Source: Allacma fusca
Taxonomy: Eukaryota > Arthropoda > Collembola > Symphypleona > Sminthuridae
Reading direction: 5' to 3'
DNA: 64,000 nt
Assembly (NCBI GenBank): GCA_947179485.1
Contig: OX359246.1
Span: forward strand, 22,754,001-22,818,000
Shown one piece after another: positions 34,510 to 45,608 of this stretch (its first letter is position 1; every line of letters begins with the position of its first letter). Position numbers and translations under genes: made by a program. The notes under the pieces were generated by a model. The model was not told the DNA's origin. It saw only the letters and a program-made list of their open reading frames with translations, and did no database searches.

Positions 34510-35660
34510 TGTTTTGCCACAGCACCCCAGATATTTGTATAATTATTTCATTTCTCATGAAAAACTTTCCAAGAAATACTTGGGAAATAATTACTCTAGA
34601 ATTATAAGTGTGACTGATTTCCAGAAAGGAAGAATTAATTCGATTCCCTTGAACGGAAAATATTTTGGCGGTGTCCCAATTTTAACATATGAGGACAGAA
34701 GGGGGAAAGAAAAATTGTCGCCGTGGGTAATCGGGACGAGAGGGAATTTCTGTCCTCAGTAGAAGATGTAGCAAACTATTTATTACCTCAATTTCAATTT
34801 TCAGCATTAGGAATATTTAATTTTGAATATTAAGGTGCCAATGCATGCATTGCTCACTTCAGGAAAAAACTTCTTACCTACATATGTAATTACATATAAT
34901 TATATTATAATATGTTTGCATGTCCTAGCATAAGCTATCGATATCAGGATAGTATATATGTATTAATATATTAACCCGAAAATTATGCTCCACATAAAAT
35001 GATCAAGTTACAAAAAAATACGGACTATTTTTGTAAGCCAAGACTGATTTACGAACACTAATTTTATGAAAGTTGGCATTTGGTACGTATCCGTTGATTA
35101 GGTATACATTCCTGAGATGACCTTTACCCTCCCATATCTCTGTGCACATGTCCGCAACAAAAATCTTTTAGATATACGTATGTACATATATATTTGTAAT
35201 CCAGGCGAAGAATTTTTTGAATCTATATGTGCATGAAATAAAATATTATCAAATGGATAGCTATAATTTATTATATTAAATGGGCTGGTTCCAGTCTCAC
35301 TAAAGGATCATTTTATATCAAAGGGGAAAAACCCTTGTAGGTGATGAAAGTATCACTTGTTTTTAACTGACTGTTTCGTCCCTACATATATTGTTTTATG
35401 GTATCCCTTACACAAGTATTGGAATGCAGTAATAAATTATTTCTTAATTAATCCTAGCATACAAATATTATTTCAGGAGATGAGATATATGGACGTTCTA
35501 AGTGTTTACATTGTAGCTGAAATTTGTCCGCGGAGAAGGCTGGGATTCTTTTTTTGTGTCAGCACTAATTTATGCAGATGCGTTTCTCCAGTTGCTATTA
35601 TATTCTTTTATGGAGTTCTGTGTAGCAAGAGTACACTTGTATAGACTGGTCAGAGGATGA
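34510..35660 (+). repeat. Dispersed repeat C, copy at 34.5 kb
   Basis: It matches 38150-38900 in direct orientation, and 2330-3010 inverted. Anchors include GAATTTCTGTCCTCA (34744-34758; 38338-38352), GCTATCGATATCAGGA (~34933; 38491) and TTTATGGAGTT (~35609; 38854). The ORF at 35357-35644 corresponds to a stop-broken frame in the other copy and is not considered a gene. Repeat class unknown. Confidence 0.75.
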
Positions 35661-35854
35661 GGATAAAAATATTTTTATGACTGCATCCCTGAAAACTGTT
35701 GTACATACATTTGTAAAGCTACAAGATCACGAAGTACAAAATAGAAGGCTCTGTGATTGCATTTTAAGATTTATTCAGGGACGTAAAAAATCTGTGGTAC
35801 AATTTAAATTTAAACGGATTTAACTGGCTTTTTATCGAACATCACCACAAAACA

Positions 35855-36075
35855 CAGGCCGGTTTACAGGAGAGGAAAGCCAATGTTTTTTCCGCCGATT
35901 TTTAAATCTCATTGAAAAAATTGACAAGATTCAGATTAATTTTTACAACTCAACAATTGACCCCAAAGATTGAAAACATGGGATTTGCTTCCGTCAAAAT
36001 AACTTATTTAGTTAAAGGAGAAAAACTTAAATGGATGCTTGAATTTGTACCAATGAGAGTTCATTGAACTTCGAG
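35855..36075 (+). pseudogene. Remnant of nucleotidyltransferase 3' end
   Basis: The sequence GAGGAAAGCCAATG...TTTTTAAATCTCATTGAAAA and AACTCAACAATT reproduces bases 29155-29265 of nucleotidyltransferase 1 with many small indels. It then jumps to the last ~70 coding bases (GGATTTGCTTCCGTCAAAAT) and the same 3' flank. The catalytic half is absent and the frame is broken. It marks the left end of the duplicated unit that also contains acetyltransferase 3. Confidence 0.88.
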
Positions 36076-36248
36076 TATGAAGATTGTAGCTCAATATGAT
36101 TCCAAACTCTTGGTATTTAATTATTTTATTATCAACGAGCAACAGTATGGCTGATGTCTTTATTATTTGTTTGAAGTAGTTCATGCGGGCAGACTGTAAT
36201 TCCCATATTTTTTGATTATAATTATACATAAATCTAAATATACTAATT

Positions 36249-36887
36249 TTATTGAGCGAATGGCATTAAAGTCGGAGCAGCATTACTTGCATCCTCGCTG
36301 GGCTTTTCCAAATGCTTGATAATCTTCGCAGGGTTTCCGGCCACTACAACATAATCCGGAACGTCTTTCGTCACAACACTCCCAGCTCCAACCACAACCC
36401 CATTTCCAATCTTGACCCCGGGACAAATCACTGCCATCCCACCGATCCAGACATCATCTCCGATGGTTATGGCCTTTGCCACCTCAAACACCCGTCTCTC
36501 GATACAATCCAAAGGATGAGTGGCAGCGTAGATATGAACCCCTGGAGCAGCCAGGAAGTTCTTCCCGATGGTCACCGGAGCCGGGTCCAGAATACAACAA
36601 TCGAAATTCATGTACGCATTCTCCCCAAAAGTAATATTTACTCCGTAGTCACATCGGAAATTGGGCTCGATGTAGATCTTGTCTGTGGATTCAGGGCTAA
36701 ACATCTCTTTCAATATGCGGGCTCTATTAGGCAGATCTTTATCACTGCTGGTGTTAAATTCTCGTACAAGTTTCCGAGATTTCATCCTGGCTTCCAATAA
36801 TGCGGGTTCAAAAAAGTCGTACGGGTATCCTTGAAGCATTCGCTCCTTGTTGGACAAATGCTCATATTCTTTGGGGTATGTTGCCAT
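36249..36887 (-). CDS. Maltose/galactoside O-acetyltransferase-type protein 3
   Basis: An intact 212-codon paralogue of copy 2, starting [20 protein letters not shown], with the same domain order, catalytic histidine in AATHPLD and acetyl-CoA motif [12 protein letters not shown]. Differences from copy 2 cluster in the N-terminal helical part (residues ~3-62), around 133-138 and in the C-terminal tail. It lies just left of its own duplicated upstream region and next to a dead nucleotidyltransferase piece, so the enzyme survived where its neighbour did not. The start codon again follows an acceptor-like CTTTAG. Confidence 0.9.
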   Translation of the reverse strand: MATYPKEYEHLSNKERMLQGYPYDFFEPALLEARMKSRKLVREFNTSSDKDLPNRARILKEMFSPESTDKIYIEPNFRCDYGVNITFGENAYMNFDCCILDPAPVTIGKNFLAAPGVHIYAATHPLDCIERRVFEVAKAITIGDDVWIGGMAVICPGVKIGNGVVVGAGSVVTKDVPDYVVVAGNPAKIIKHLEKPSEDASNAAPTLMPFAQ

Positions 36888-38149
36888 CTAAAGGAAATAA
36901 ATAAATTCCCATGTCAAATAAATCAATGATTTTTTTTGTCTAAATGCAAATCAAGATTTGTAGAAACGTAATAGCCCCCTTTATTGCTTATTAGTATTAA
37001 TTGGATTAAATTTGAAGATCACATTTTGAGATCGAAAGCTTGGCAAATAAATTGATTCTAAGTAATATTCACTTATTCCAATTAGTTAACTTTGGTTGAT
37101 ACTATGTTGAAATAATGCAACACAAATTATTGTAATTTAAACAACAATAACACAATTCTTTGCAGTAGCACAACATTTCTAAAAACAATTACTTCAAGTA
37201 AAAATGCAACCTAGTATAACCGATACTACATTCATTATATTAATTAATGAGTTGCTATTGACACAAAATTGATTTATTAATTTTATTGAATTTATAATAT
37301 GATTGTAATAATTTTTTCAGTTTGTTTAACCCCTGTCAAAATCCCACCCATTTAAAAGGTGTGTGCGTATGTCTGAGGTTAGGTGCGGACCTCTGTGTGT
37401 ACTAAAAACTCTATGTAACTTACATTATAAAGATTCTGTTTTTCAGGTCTCTTAAGTTTACTAATGTTTTTGGCTTGACAGTTCTGTCTGCACAATTTAC
37501 ACGTGAAGACTGGGCCAACTACAAATTTTACTGGGTATATTCAAGTTTGTATAATTTATCACGGAACACTACACACACTACAGTTCACTTATATCTTATA
37601 AATTTGGAGGTTGAATCCAAGGCCAATGTCACAGAGAGAGTATGGGTTCATTTGAAGGATTTTATCAGTAAATTTACGTGGCCCTCCACTTTGACTCAAC
37701 ACTCAGAAAATGACACTGACCAATAACATTCTATGTTCGATGACGTCTAAATAGACAAATTGATTATTTGTACATGATTGTAAGCTTATGGGGGAGCTGT
37801 CAGTAACTGTGGAAGTTTCAGCCGCTCCAGAGTATAGTCAATCCAGAGCTCTCCAGTGGCTTTCGTGCAAAAATATTTCTGCACTGCAAATGTTTTCCTG
37901 TAGCAATGCTGAACACCTCGTGTAGTCTACCCTATACAATTTTAAATCCTAGGAGTAACAAATAAACAATCTTACATTATGTATTGTTTTTGAAGATTTT
38001 ATTCATAAAACAGTGTTGAAATCGGGAGATATTTATTTATACTAAAAATTTAATCATATATAAAGCTTTTTATTACAAAATATTTTCATCTAGACTATAT
38101 ATTTTGACTTATCACTCCTGATATTTAAATAATTCCCATCTGTTGTAAA
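36888..38149. other. Duplicate of the 31.8-32.8 kb flank
   Basis: Upstream region of acetyltransferase 3 (minus strand) and near-colinear copy of the acetyltransferase 2 upstream region. It has small indels, and the ORF of the first copy is not preserved. No gene recognised. Confidence 0.6.
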
Positions 38150-38900
38150 ACAATCCACAAAATAATTAGAAATTAATTATTCTAGAATTATTTATTTTTG
38201 GAATGATTTCCAGAAAGGAAGAATAATATTAATTCTATCGCCCTGAGAGGACATTAATTCGGCGGTGTCCAAATTTGCGGGACATGGGGACGGCACTGTG
38301 ACAGAAAATCTGTCCCAGTGGATAATCAGAACGGGAGGGAATTTCTGTCCTCACTAGAATCTCTAGCAAACATTCAAAACCTATTTATTAAAACAATATA
38401 CAACAAATTGTTCATACATATGCATAGTTCACACCAGGAGGAAATACTAACCAACATATATATTACAATATGTTTACACGTCATAGCATATGCTATCGAT
38501 ATCAGGAAAGTATTAACCCGAAAGTTATATAATTTTCTCTGCAGGGGAAAAATCCTTGCAGCTCAAAGCAAGTTACTTGTCTTTAGCTGACGGAATATAA
38601 AATGTTTCGTCCCTCCAAGTCAACAGATACATATCTTGTTTTATGGGATCCCTTACACAGGTTTTGGAGTGTAATACTAAGCTATTTCTTAATTAATCTT
38701 AGCATATACTATACATGATTTCAGGAGATATGCACGTTCTAAATTTTTATGTTACTGCTAAAATTAGTCTGAGGAGATGGCTGGAATTGTTTTGAGTCTG
38801 CAGGAATTTACGGAGATTCGTTTGTCCAGTTGATAATATGTTCCTTTATGGAGTTGAATGTAGCCAGAGCACATTGTATAGATTAGTCATCACATTCGTT
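38150..38900 (+). repeat. Dispersed repeat C, copy at 38.2 kb
   Basis: A shorter direct copy of 34510-35660, lacking part of the middle (the segment that in the first copy includes the GGACTATTTTTGT stretch). It is broken relative to both other copies and carries no gene. Confidence 0.72.
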
Positions 38901-40334
38901 CCTTACCATATAAAGGTTTACCAGTTCTCTTTAAGTCCAACAACCCGGAGTGTAGTTCTTGGTGTGCCCACATTGACCCGACAACGATTAGAGATCCAGG
39001 GTAATAAATTCCGACATAGTCATTAAATTTAATTGGAACCCCTGGCCGACCTTTTGGTTTTAAAGCCGAGGGACAATGTAAAAATTTTGTTATGTCTGCA
39101 CCGCTGACAACTACTGTGCAAACAAATGTCACGTACGGAGAGTGAGGGGATGGAAAATACAATCGTGAGATGCTTCCCTTGCCAGAAGATAAATAAATGA
39201 CAACAGGGTTCTGCCTACGGTTACTGTATAGAGGGACAGTACAATTATTGTATCTTGAATCTGTAGAGATCATGTTTTGAGAGTTCGGGTGATATCACTG
39301 CGGTAGAATTGACTCCCTGTTTTAATTTATATACTCCTCAGAAGGTTCTAGTGCATGTGTTACATTGTTTTTATCTGTGGCTCATCCATACGTCTGTCTT
39401 GCTCGGACGGTAGTAAACGCCTTTGAAACGTTTTCAAGAGAAAATAAATGCTAACAAACTTACCACGTCGATTTATTTGACGGAGCAAATTCATACGGGA
39501 AGGGTACATTACTTCAGCTTGCTGTTGGGGAGAATTAAATTGAACGTTTGGGATTACGAAGCAAACTGAAATGGGAAGAAAGACAAAGGTATTGGCGTAT
39601 TTTGCTGTAAAATTTTCTATTTCTTTAGTTTATCATACAATGGAACCTTTTGAGCACAAATTAGTCATACAATTTGTAAGAAATACTAAAGTATTCCAAC
39701 CAGAATATTTTTAACGGTGAGCGTACATTTTTAGAGCTAGAAACTTATATTTGTATATGAATGCATATCTGCATTCATAATAATGTACGCATTATTAAAT
39801 CAGGTCTGGTACTGGGGTGCCAGAAGGATGTCAAAAGGGTGTCAAAAGGGCAAAAGCCTCTGCCCACCCGGCAGTCGTGAAATATTTTCGATTTCCCAAT
39901 TTTCTCACAACTTTTATTTTAGATACTTATATTAACATTTTTAGTTTAACTCTTATCAAAACACTGTCGATAAAGTTGTAAATGTTGCGACGCAACGACA
40001 CAGGATGTTTCTGGGAAAACGTGTATAAAGAAAGGTTTGAATATTTTTTTTTCCAAATATGTTCTAAAATACTTTTTGATGTTCTTTTGAAATTTTATTG
40101 GGATTTTGTACTACAGCTATCAATCAGGTCCTACTTTGACAATTTTGAACATGAACGGTAAAAATAAACAAAATTTTAAGAATATGGAAATTCAGCTTCA
40201 GGGATGAAAGTATTTTTATACTGTTTGACGTTCATAAAAATGGAATAAAGGTTGGTTTGAAAATATTTTATATGTTAGAAAGTTAAAATTGGTTGACGTG
40301 TAAAAATTGAAGGCTCTGACTTATTGTTTTACAG
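38901..40334. other. Unassigned sequence before nucleotidyltransferase 2
   Basis: A minus-strand ORF at 38890-39273 (127 codons) has a reasonably protein-like composition, but I recognise no motif and splice context is lacking. The remainder is AT-rich. The promoter and first exon of nucleotidyltransferase 2 should lie here, but I could not place them. Confidence 0.35.
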
Positions 40335-41851
40335 GGACAGAGCGCGAGATATATTGAGGAATTAGCATTGGTGGCTACGGATCATCGGAACATCCTTGAT
40401 TTAATGCCGGAGATGAAGGGGAGCTCAGGTAATAAGGAAAATTAACTGAAAAACTTAAACGCATCAAAACTGCAATAATTTAATAATTAAGACTTCAAAA
40501 TTCAGTTCATAATATTCTGCAATATCTTTCAAGAGCTCGTTGAAAGGGAGCAATATTTGACTCTTTTAATGATATATGTTCCTATATAAGGAGACAAATT
40601 AACATTGTTGTAAATGTGAATGTGTAGAAATATTTTTACAATTTTCGTCCTTGTTGAAATTGCCCACTAAATGTGTCTTCGTCTCTTAGAAAAATATAAA
40701 TTGGCTGTAGTATGGACAGTGTAAACTGTACCAAAAGAATCCAATGGGGATTGCAGCAAGATTAGAATAAGTTACGTAGGGTCCAATGTAATATATGCTT
40801 CGTAAATATATACAATGCTCGTACTCTAAAATTGCAGTATGAATCTGAACTGAAGAAGGACCTTCAAAAATTGGCATCCAAGGAGAAGGAGTACTTTAGT
40901 TACTACAGAAAAGCTGGGAATGAAATTGTTACTGAGTTTTCAAAACTTCTGCAAGACAACGGAAAGTATGAGATTTCGAGAACACTTATTGGAGGTAGCA
41001 CTGGAATAAATACTTCCCTTGGAATAGAGTCCGCACCGGATTTTGACATTGTATTTTTCATCAATGACGCTAGCCCTCCCTGCACGGACATTGTAAAGGC
41101 CTTTCACGAAATTCTCCAAACACAACCTCGACGGTTCTTGAATATCCAGGAAACCCGATTTTCTGTCCAGTTTTCGGTGGAAGCAACTCTGCTACTACCT
41201 ACCGGTGTTAAACACGTTCGCATACAATTTGACGTACTACCCGCCGCGAATTACACTCATCACCCAGTTTTTTATGTGGAAAAACAGAAGAAACGAGCAT
41301 CACAAAACATCGACAGAATTCCAGAACCCAAAAAGAATTGGTATTTGTTCAGCCCCAGCTTGGGCGAAGCAAATGTGATTTGGGTGAAAAATCAGCCAGA
41401 ATTTATTCACCATCTTATTATTTTGGCCAAGATGTGGGACCACCAGTTGAAGAAGCTCATGAACGAGAAAAAGCCCGATTCTTCGGAATTTTCGGGCAGG
41501 TCGGCTTTCATTGAGCTTATAGCAACTCAAGCCGGGCACGATGCGGGCAAAAACATCTTTGGTGGATTTCGTCGATTTCTGAACCTGATGCGGGGTTTTG
41601 ATAATCTCAACATTGATTTCATACCATCCCACAAGGGTACGTTTGACAATGAGGAAGGACCATTGGTCCGGGACGAAGTGAACCAGTACAACAACTATGC
41701 AGCTGCTATGAATCCACACAACATTTCGCAGTTCAAGTCCTGGGCACGCCTTACTCGGAAATTTATCAACCGTTTGGCCAGATCAGATAGTGACCGGAAT
41801 TACGAATCAAATTTTCAGGTACTGAGAACCACATTTTTCGGTAAGGAATAG
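40335..41851 (+). CDS. OAS/cGAS-like nucleotidyltransferase 2
   Basis: The main exon is 40838-41851, after acceptor AAAATTGCAG, again beginning with tyrosine in phase 0. Numbering from there: the GS motif GGSTG is at 52-56, the metal-binding aspartates are D68 and D70 in PDFDIV, and the third is D132 in IQFDVL. The C-terminal half carries FSGRSAFIELIAT, FRRFLNLM and NQYNNYAA, aligning with copy 1 throughout but clearly diverged. A likely upstream exon is 40335-40428 (acceptor TTTTACAG, donor GTAATA), reading ARYIEELALVATDHRNILDL. Its phase (1) does not fit the main exon, so another small exon is missing or this piece belongs elsewhere. Fold and triad suggest an active nucleic-acid-sensor-type or signalling nucleotidyltransferase; ligand and product unknown. 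Confidence 0.83.
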
Positions 41852-42443
41852 TATTGTTGTTAGTATGTTACTTGAAGATTAAACTTTAAAAGTATTTGAT
41901 GCATTAAATAGCCCTGAATCCATTCATAATTCCATTAATACTCTTTGATGATAAAAGAAATTCACAAAAATGATTTGTTTGAAATAATTACATTAAATTT
42001 CTAACCCGATTTTTGGGAAAGTATTTTATTTTTGCATTTTCATACTTTGAAGAACGATCACATTGTGTAGTTTTCATTGTGTTTCTGGGATTATTGAGGA
42101 GACCGTTGAACTTGGTTATATTCACTTATTCTTCTTCTCCTCTTGAGCATATTTTCATGTAAAATTTTTACATCTGATTTTACGTCCAAATTAAAATACT
42201 TTCATTCTATGGAATTTAATTCCTGATAAATCTTCCTCCTGATGATAATATTGCCGATTACAGTTCATTTCCGATATTTTCCTCTTAGATGGCATTCCCT
42301 TAATTGGCATAATTAAGAATACAAATTTAAGATAACTATACACGCTCAATAGTAAATTTGAAATTTTTCAAATATAATTTTTTCCATAAGAATATTTTTT
42401 GCACATATACATTCGCATGACTTCATACGTTCTTTGAAACAGT
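41852..42443. other. 3' flank of nucleotidyltransferase 2
   Basis: AT-rich, no gene recognised. It ends with GAAACAGT (42436-42443), the left target duplication of the next element. Confidence 0.5.
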
Positions 42444-43134
42444 CAGAGCTGTCCAAAATACATGCTCTCCAAATACAAACTACAAAATACAAAATACATT
42501 CTGCCGGCGTCGAAAACACAAACTACAAAATACAAAATACATTCTTCCGGCGTCGAAAATACAAACTACAAAATACTAAATACATTCTTCATGCGTCGAA
42601 AATACAAACTACAAAATACAAAATACATACTCAAAACGTAGAAAATACAAACTACAAAATACTAAATACATTCTTCAGCCGACGAAAATACAAACTACAA
42701 AATACAAAATACATACTTGAAACGTAGAACATCCAAAATATGGAATTTAGTTTTATGTGATGTTAAAACGATTGCATTTCGTTTTACTTGATTGATGTGA
42801 TTGGTTTTTGGCATAAACTGAATTTTCAAACCCAAAGAAAGTGCGCCAACAAAAAACACAAGTAGCTTATAAAGCGAACAAAATACAAACTACAAAATAC
42901 ATTGCTTACTTTACGTAAGTAAGACAAAATACAAACTACAAAATACAAAATACATTGCATCGCAAGACAAAATACAAACTACAAAATACAAAATACGTTG
43001 CATCGTAAGACAAAATACAACCTACAAAATACATACCTAGCCACGAAAATACAAAATACAAAATACAAAAGTGTATTTGAAATACGTATTTGAAATACAT
43101 GTATTTAAAATACCATGTATTTTGGACAGCTCTG
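42444..43134. mobile_element. hAT-like MITE, TACAAAATAC-word family
   Basis: The termini CAGAGCTGTCCAAAATACAT and ATGTATTTTGGACAGCTCTG are perfect inverted repeats. A perfect 8-bp target duplication GAAACAGT flanks it (42436-42443 and 43135-43142). The left arm is a ~50-bp tandem array of ACAAACTACAAAATAC with intervening CGTCGAAAA; the right arm carries similar units around AAGACAAAATACAA. The terminal CAGAGCTG is shared with the element at 45609, so these two belong to related families. No coding capacity. Confidence 0.93.
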
Positions 43135-43142
43135 GAAACAGT

Positions 43143-43794
43143 TATCCACTGTTGAATTTTGACCTGATTCTTTAATAAAATTCTCACGGCTGTATTTAAT
43201 GTGACTGATTATGATTCATAGTAGGATTGTATTAATATATATGTTATTCTTACAGTCGCAACCAGACATGTGTAACCTCGTGTAGATTTCCCATAAGCGA
43301 CGTCCCGTGCTGACCCTGTGACGTCACCCAAGTGTCGCCTCGGGCTATTTCTGTGTTTTCTGTGAAATACTATGTTTAAGGCAAAACCAACGACGCGAAT
43401 CGTTTCCATATAATACCAGGAGCTTAAATTAATTTTTCGGGCTCATTCGGGTTACAGGATACCAGGCCTAGGTTATCATGTTTTAATGACGATTACTGCC
43501 GTTTGTGTTGGCCAATTAGGACCAAACAAAATGCAAACCCACTTATGACTTATAGTCCGTTGCTTTACTGTTAATGTAAATATTCGACGGGTACTGGAAC
43601 CGGGTAATACAATACCCGATATTCAAAAATATTTAAAAATTCGTGATTTTCACTGCAGTAATATTTTTAATTGCTTGTTGGGCGTCAGGTTATCTTCGTG
43701 CTAATGACGTCCGGGCATTTCACTCGGGTAATACAATACCCGATATTTAAAAATATTAAAAAATTCGTGATAGCCTTGTGCTTACATTAATTTC
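43143..43794. other. Unassigned, with short duplicated motif
   Basis: The block GGGTAATACAATACCCGATATT plus an AT-rich tail is present twice (about 43603 and 43725), each followed by AAATTCGTGAT; the unit contains the inverted pair GGGTA...TACCC. At ~43318 GTGACGTCAC forms a perfect palindrome of the CRE type. A 66-codon minus-strand ORF here has no features. Confidence 0.5.
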
Positions 43795-44145
43795 GTGTAC
43801 AAACTTTACTTCATTTCGGGCTCCACGGTTAATTATTTTATAGCAGTGAGTTTGTTCGGCGAGCAGCCTTTCAATGCTGGACATACATTCACTCTGGGAC
43901 TGTATTCGTCGGGCTTGTATATTTGCCTGTATGAGAAAGCATTCATAATTCTGGAGCGAATGGGGGACTTGAAGAATGGCATCCGAACGGCATCACATGG
44001 CTTAGGAATATGGGAACAGGGTTTGCTTGTGAGGAAAATGGTACAGAGAGTTCCCAATGTGGGTTTAGATTTTAGGACAAGTTGCATATGTGATTCATTT
44101 CGATTTTACATCACAATATATACGCTGATCGTTTTGAATTCATAA
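43795..44145 (+). CDS. Probable terminal exon of a membrane protein, partial
   Basis: The frame is protein-like with balanced codon use and ends in TAA at 44143-44145. It contains the hydrophobic runs VNYFIAVSLFGEQPF and FYITIYTLIVLN and a stretch RKMVQRVPNVGLDF. That stretch recalls the C-terminal SIQRVGVKVGQF of the chemoreceptor-like genes downstream, which suggests a distant relative of that family. No upstream exon was found and no real ATG start is visible (the frame begins at a GTG after stops), so it is a fragment or a last exon. Confidence 0.4.
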   Translation: MYKLYFISGSTVNYFIAVSLFGEQPFNAGHTFTLGLYSSGLYICLYEKAFIILERMGDLKNGIRTASHGLGIWEQGLLVRKMVQRVPNVGLDFRTSCICDSFRFYITIYTLIVLNS

Positions 44146-44159
44146 ACCTGAATCGGTCA

Positions 44160-45055
44160 TTACAGTATTGGTAAAAACAGGATTCCTGGTCCGGCTGAGT
44201 TTTATCACAACTGGATTCTTGCCTCCAGATTTGCCCATATTGGTAAGTTGTTTTCTGGCCTCAGTTTGGTCAATATTGGTCAATCATTTCTGAAAAAACC
44301 ATTCCTCGACACTCATGTCCGAAATATTTTTTGGAACGCTACGTACCGTCCATTAATGTCAGAATTTTATCCTTTTACTAATCATGTTCACGTTTCCTGC
44401 AGAAACTGAATTTCCCCAACCTTGCCCACAATTCTCAACTCCGACTTGCTGACCAAAGAAAAGCTGGGGAAATCAAATAATTAAATCTGTGATCAAGAAA
44501 CCAGTTGTGATCAAAATGGGCAAATCTGAGGCCAATAAACCAGCTTTGACCAGTATGGACTTTGACTTTGACTAGTAGAGACCAATATTATAAATGTTAG
44601 GCCAACAAACCAATTGAGACAAATATTGGTCAATCTAAGACCAAGAATCCAGTAGTGATCACTATATATAGTATGCGCATACATGTCCATGAAACCAACT
44701 GGGATGGAATTGGGCCAGTCTGACGCCAGGAAACCTGTTGTGACCAATATTGGCCAATCTGATGCGAAGATTCCATTGGTGACCAAAAGTGATGAAAGAA
44801 TGCCAAAATTTGTCATTTAGCTTTATTACATTACTTCACCGAATTTAAAAAATGAACATTATTATGAAATTTAAAACTAGCAACTTTAAGCTGGACCACG
44901 AGTTAGAATTTGAAACGTCGGCGCGATTTCCCGCGCAAACTAGTGCGAGATGGGCCGAACTTTTATCTGCGCTGGGATATTGGACCCGCTATCAAAGCTC
45001 ACGAAATTTCATTCCATTTCCGAGTGGGCATGGAGCGAGGGTTACTTGTAAGTAA
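44160..45055 (+). repeat. CCAATATTGGTC-rich block, unit 1
   Basis: Repeats of about 40 bp combining GACCAATATTGG, AATCTGAGGCCAAGAAACCA and GTTGTGACCA, ending GGGTTACTTGTAAGTA. This right end matches the right arm of the foldback element at 1-1258, so this block is a truncated or rearranged relative. A complete inverted left arm was not found. Confidence 0.75.
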
Positions 45056-45608
45056 TATTAACATCATTATCAGTATATGTATGTACATACATACACAACA
45101 GCATTGGTAAAACACACACGCTTGTCAATGTTCGACGGGTGTCACTTTTTTAAATGGTAAAATGGTTAAGTTAATAGATCCCCATTAAAATAAGCACAGT
45201 AATAAAACCATAGCTAAGTTTTCCATTCCAATTAAAGTACATTTCCAAAGACAATTTGGGGCTAGGAAATTTTATTCAGCAACCAATTAAAATAAAAAGA
45301 ATGTGAAAATTATTTTAATTGATTGCCACCTTAATTTCCACAATAGGGACTAATGGAACGGTTGAAGACTGAAGCGTAAAACTGTCAAACAAACCCGGTT
45401 AGTATCTATGTAATCAATACGGTAATTAATAAATTACTAGATGTATAACTACAAAGAAATTGCGGAATAAATTATCAAGTATAAAACTCATTTCTCGAAA
45501 GCATATTTGATGAATACCCATTTGATTAAGTGTTATTCAAATAAAGTTTGCAATTAAAAGGCATTTAAGATGGACCAACTTCAAATTATGGGCTACACAT
45601 GAGTAAAC

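Noticed and set aside
38890-39273. 127-codon minus-strand ORF as a gene
   Set aside because: Protein-like composition but no motif, no paralogous support and partly inside repeat flank; left as unassigned.
42434-42727. 97-codon ORF of TTKYKI repeats
   Set aside because: It lies in the left arm of the TACAAAATAC-family element and follows its tandem units.
43318-43327. CRE-type palindrome GTGACGTCAC as a promoter site
   Set aside because: A single short motif without an assigned downstream start; not enough to call regulation.
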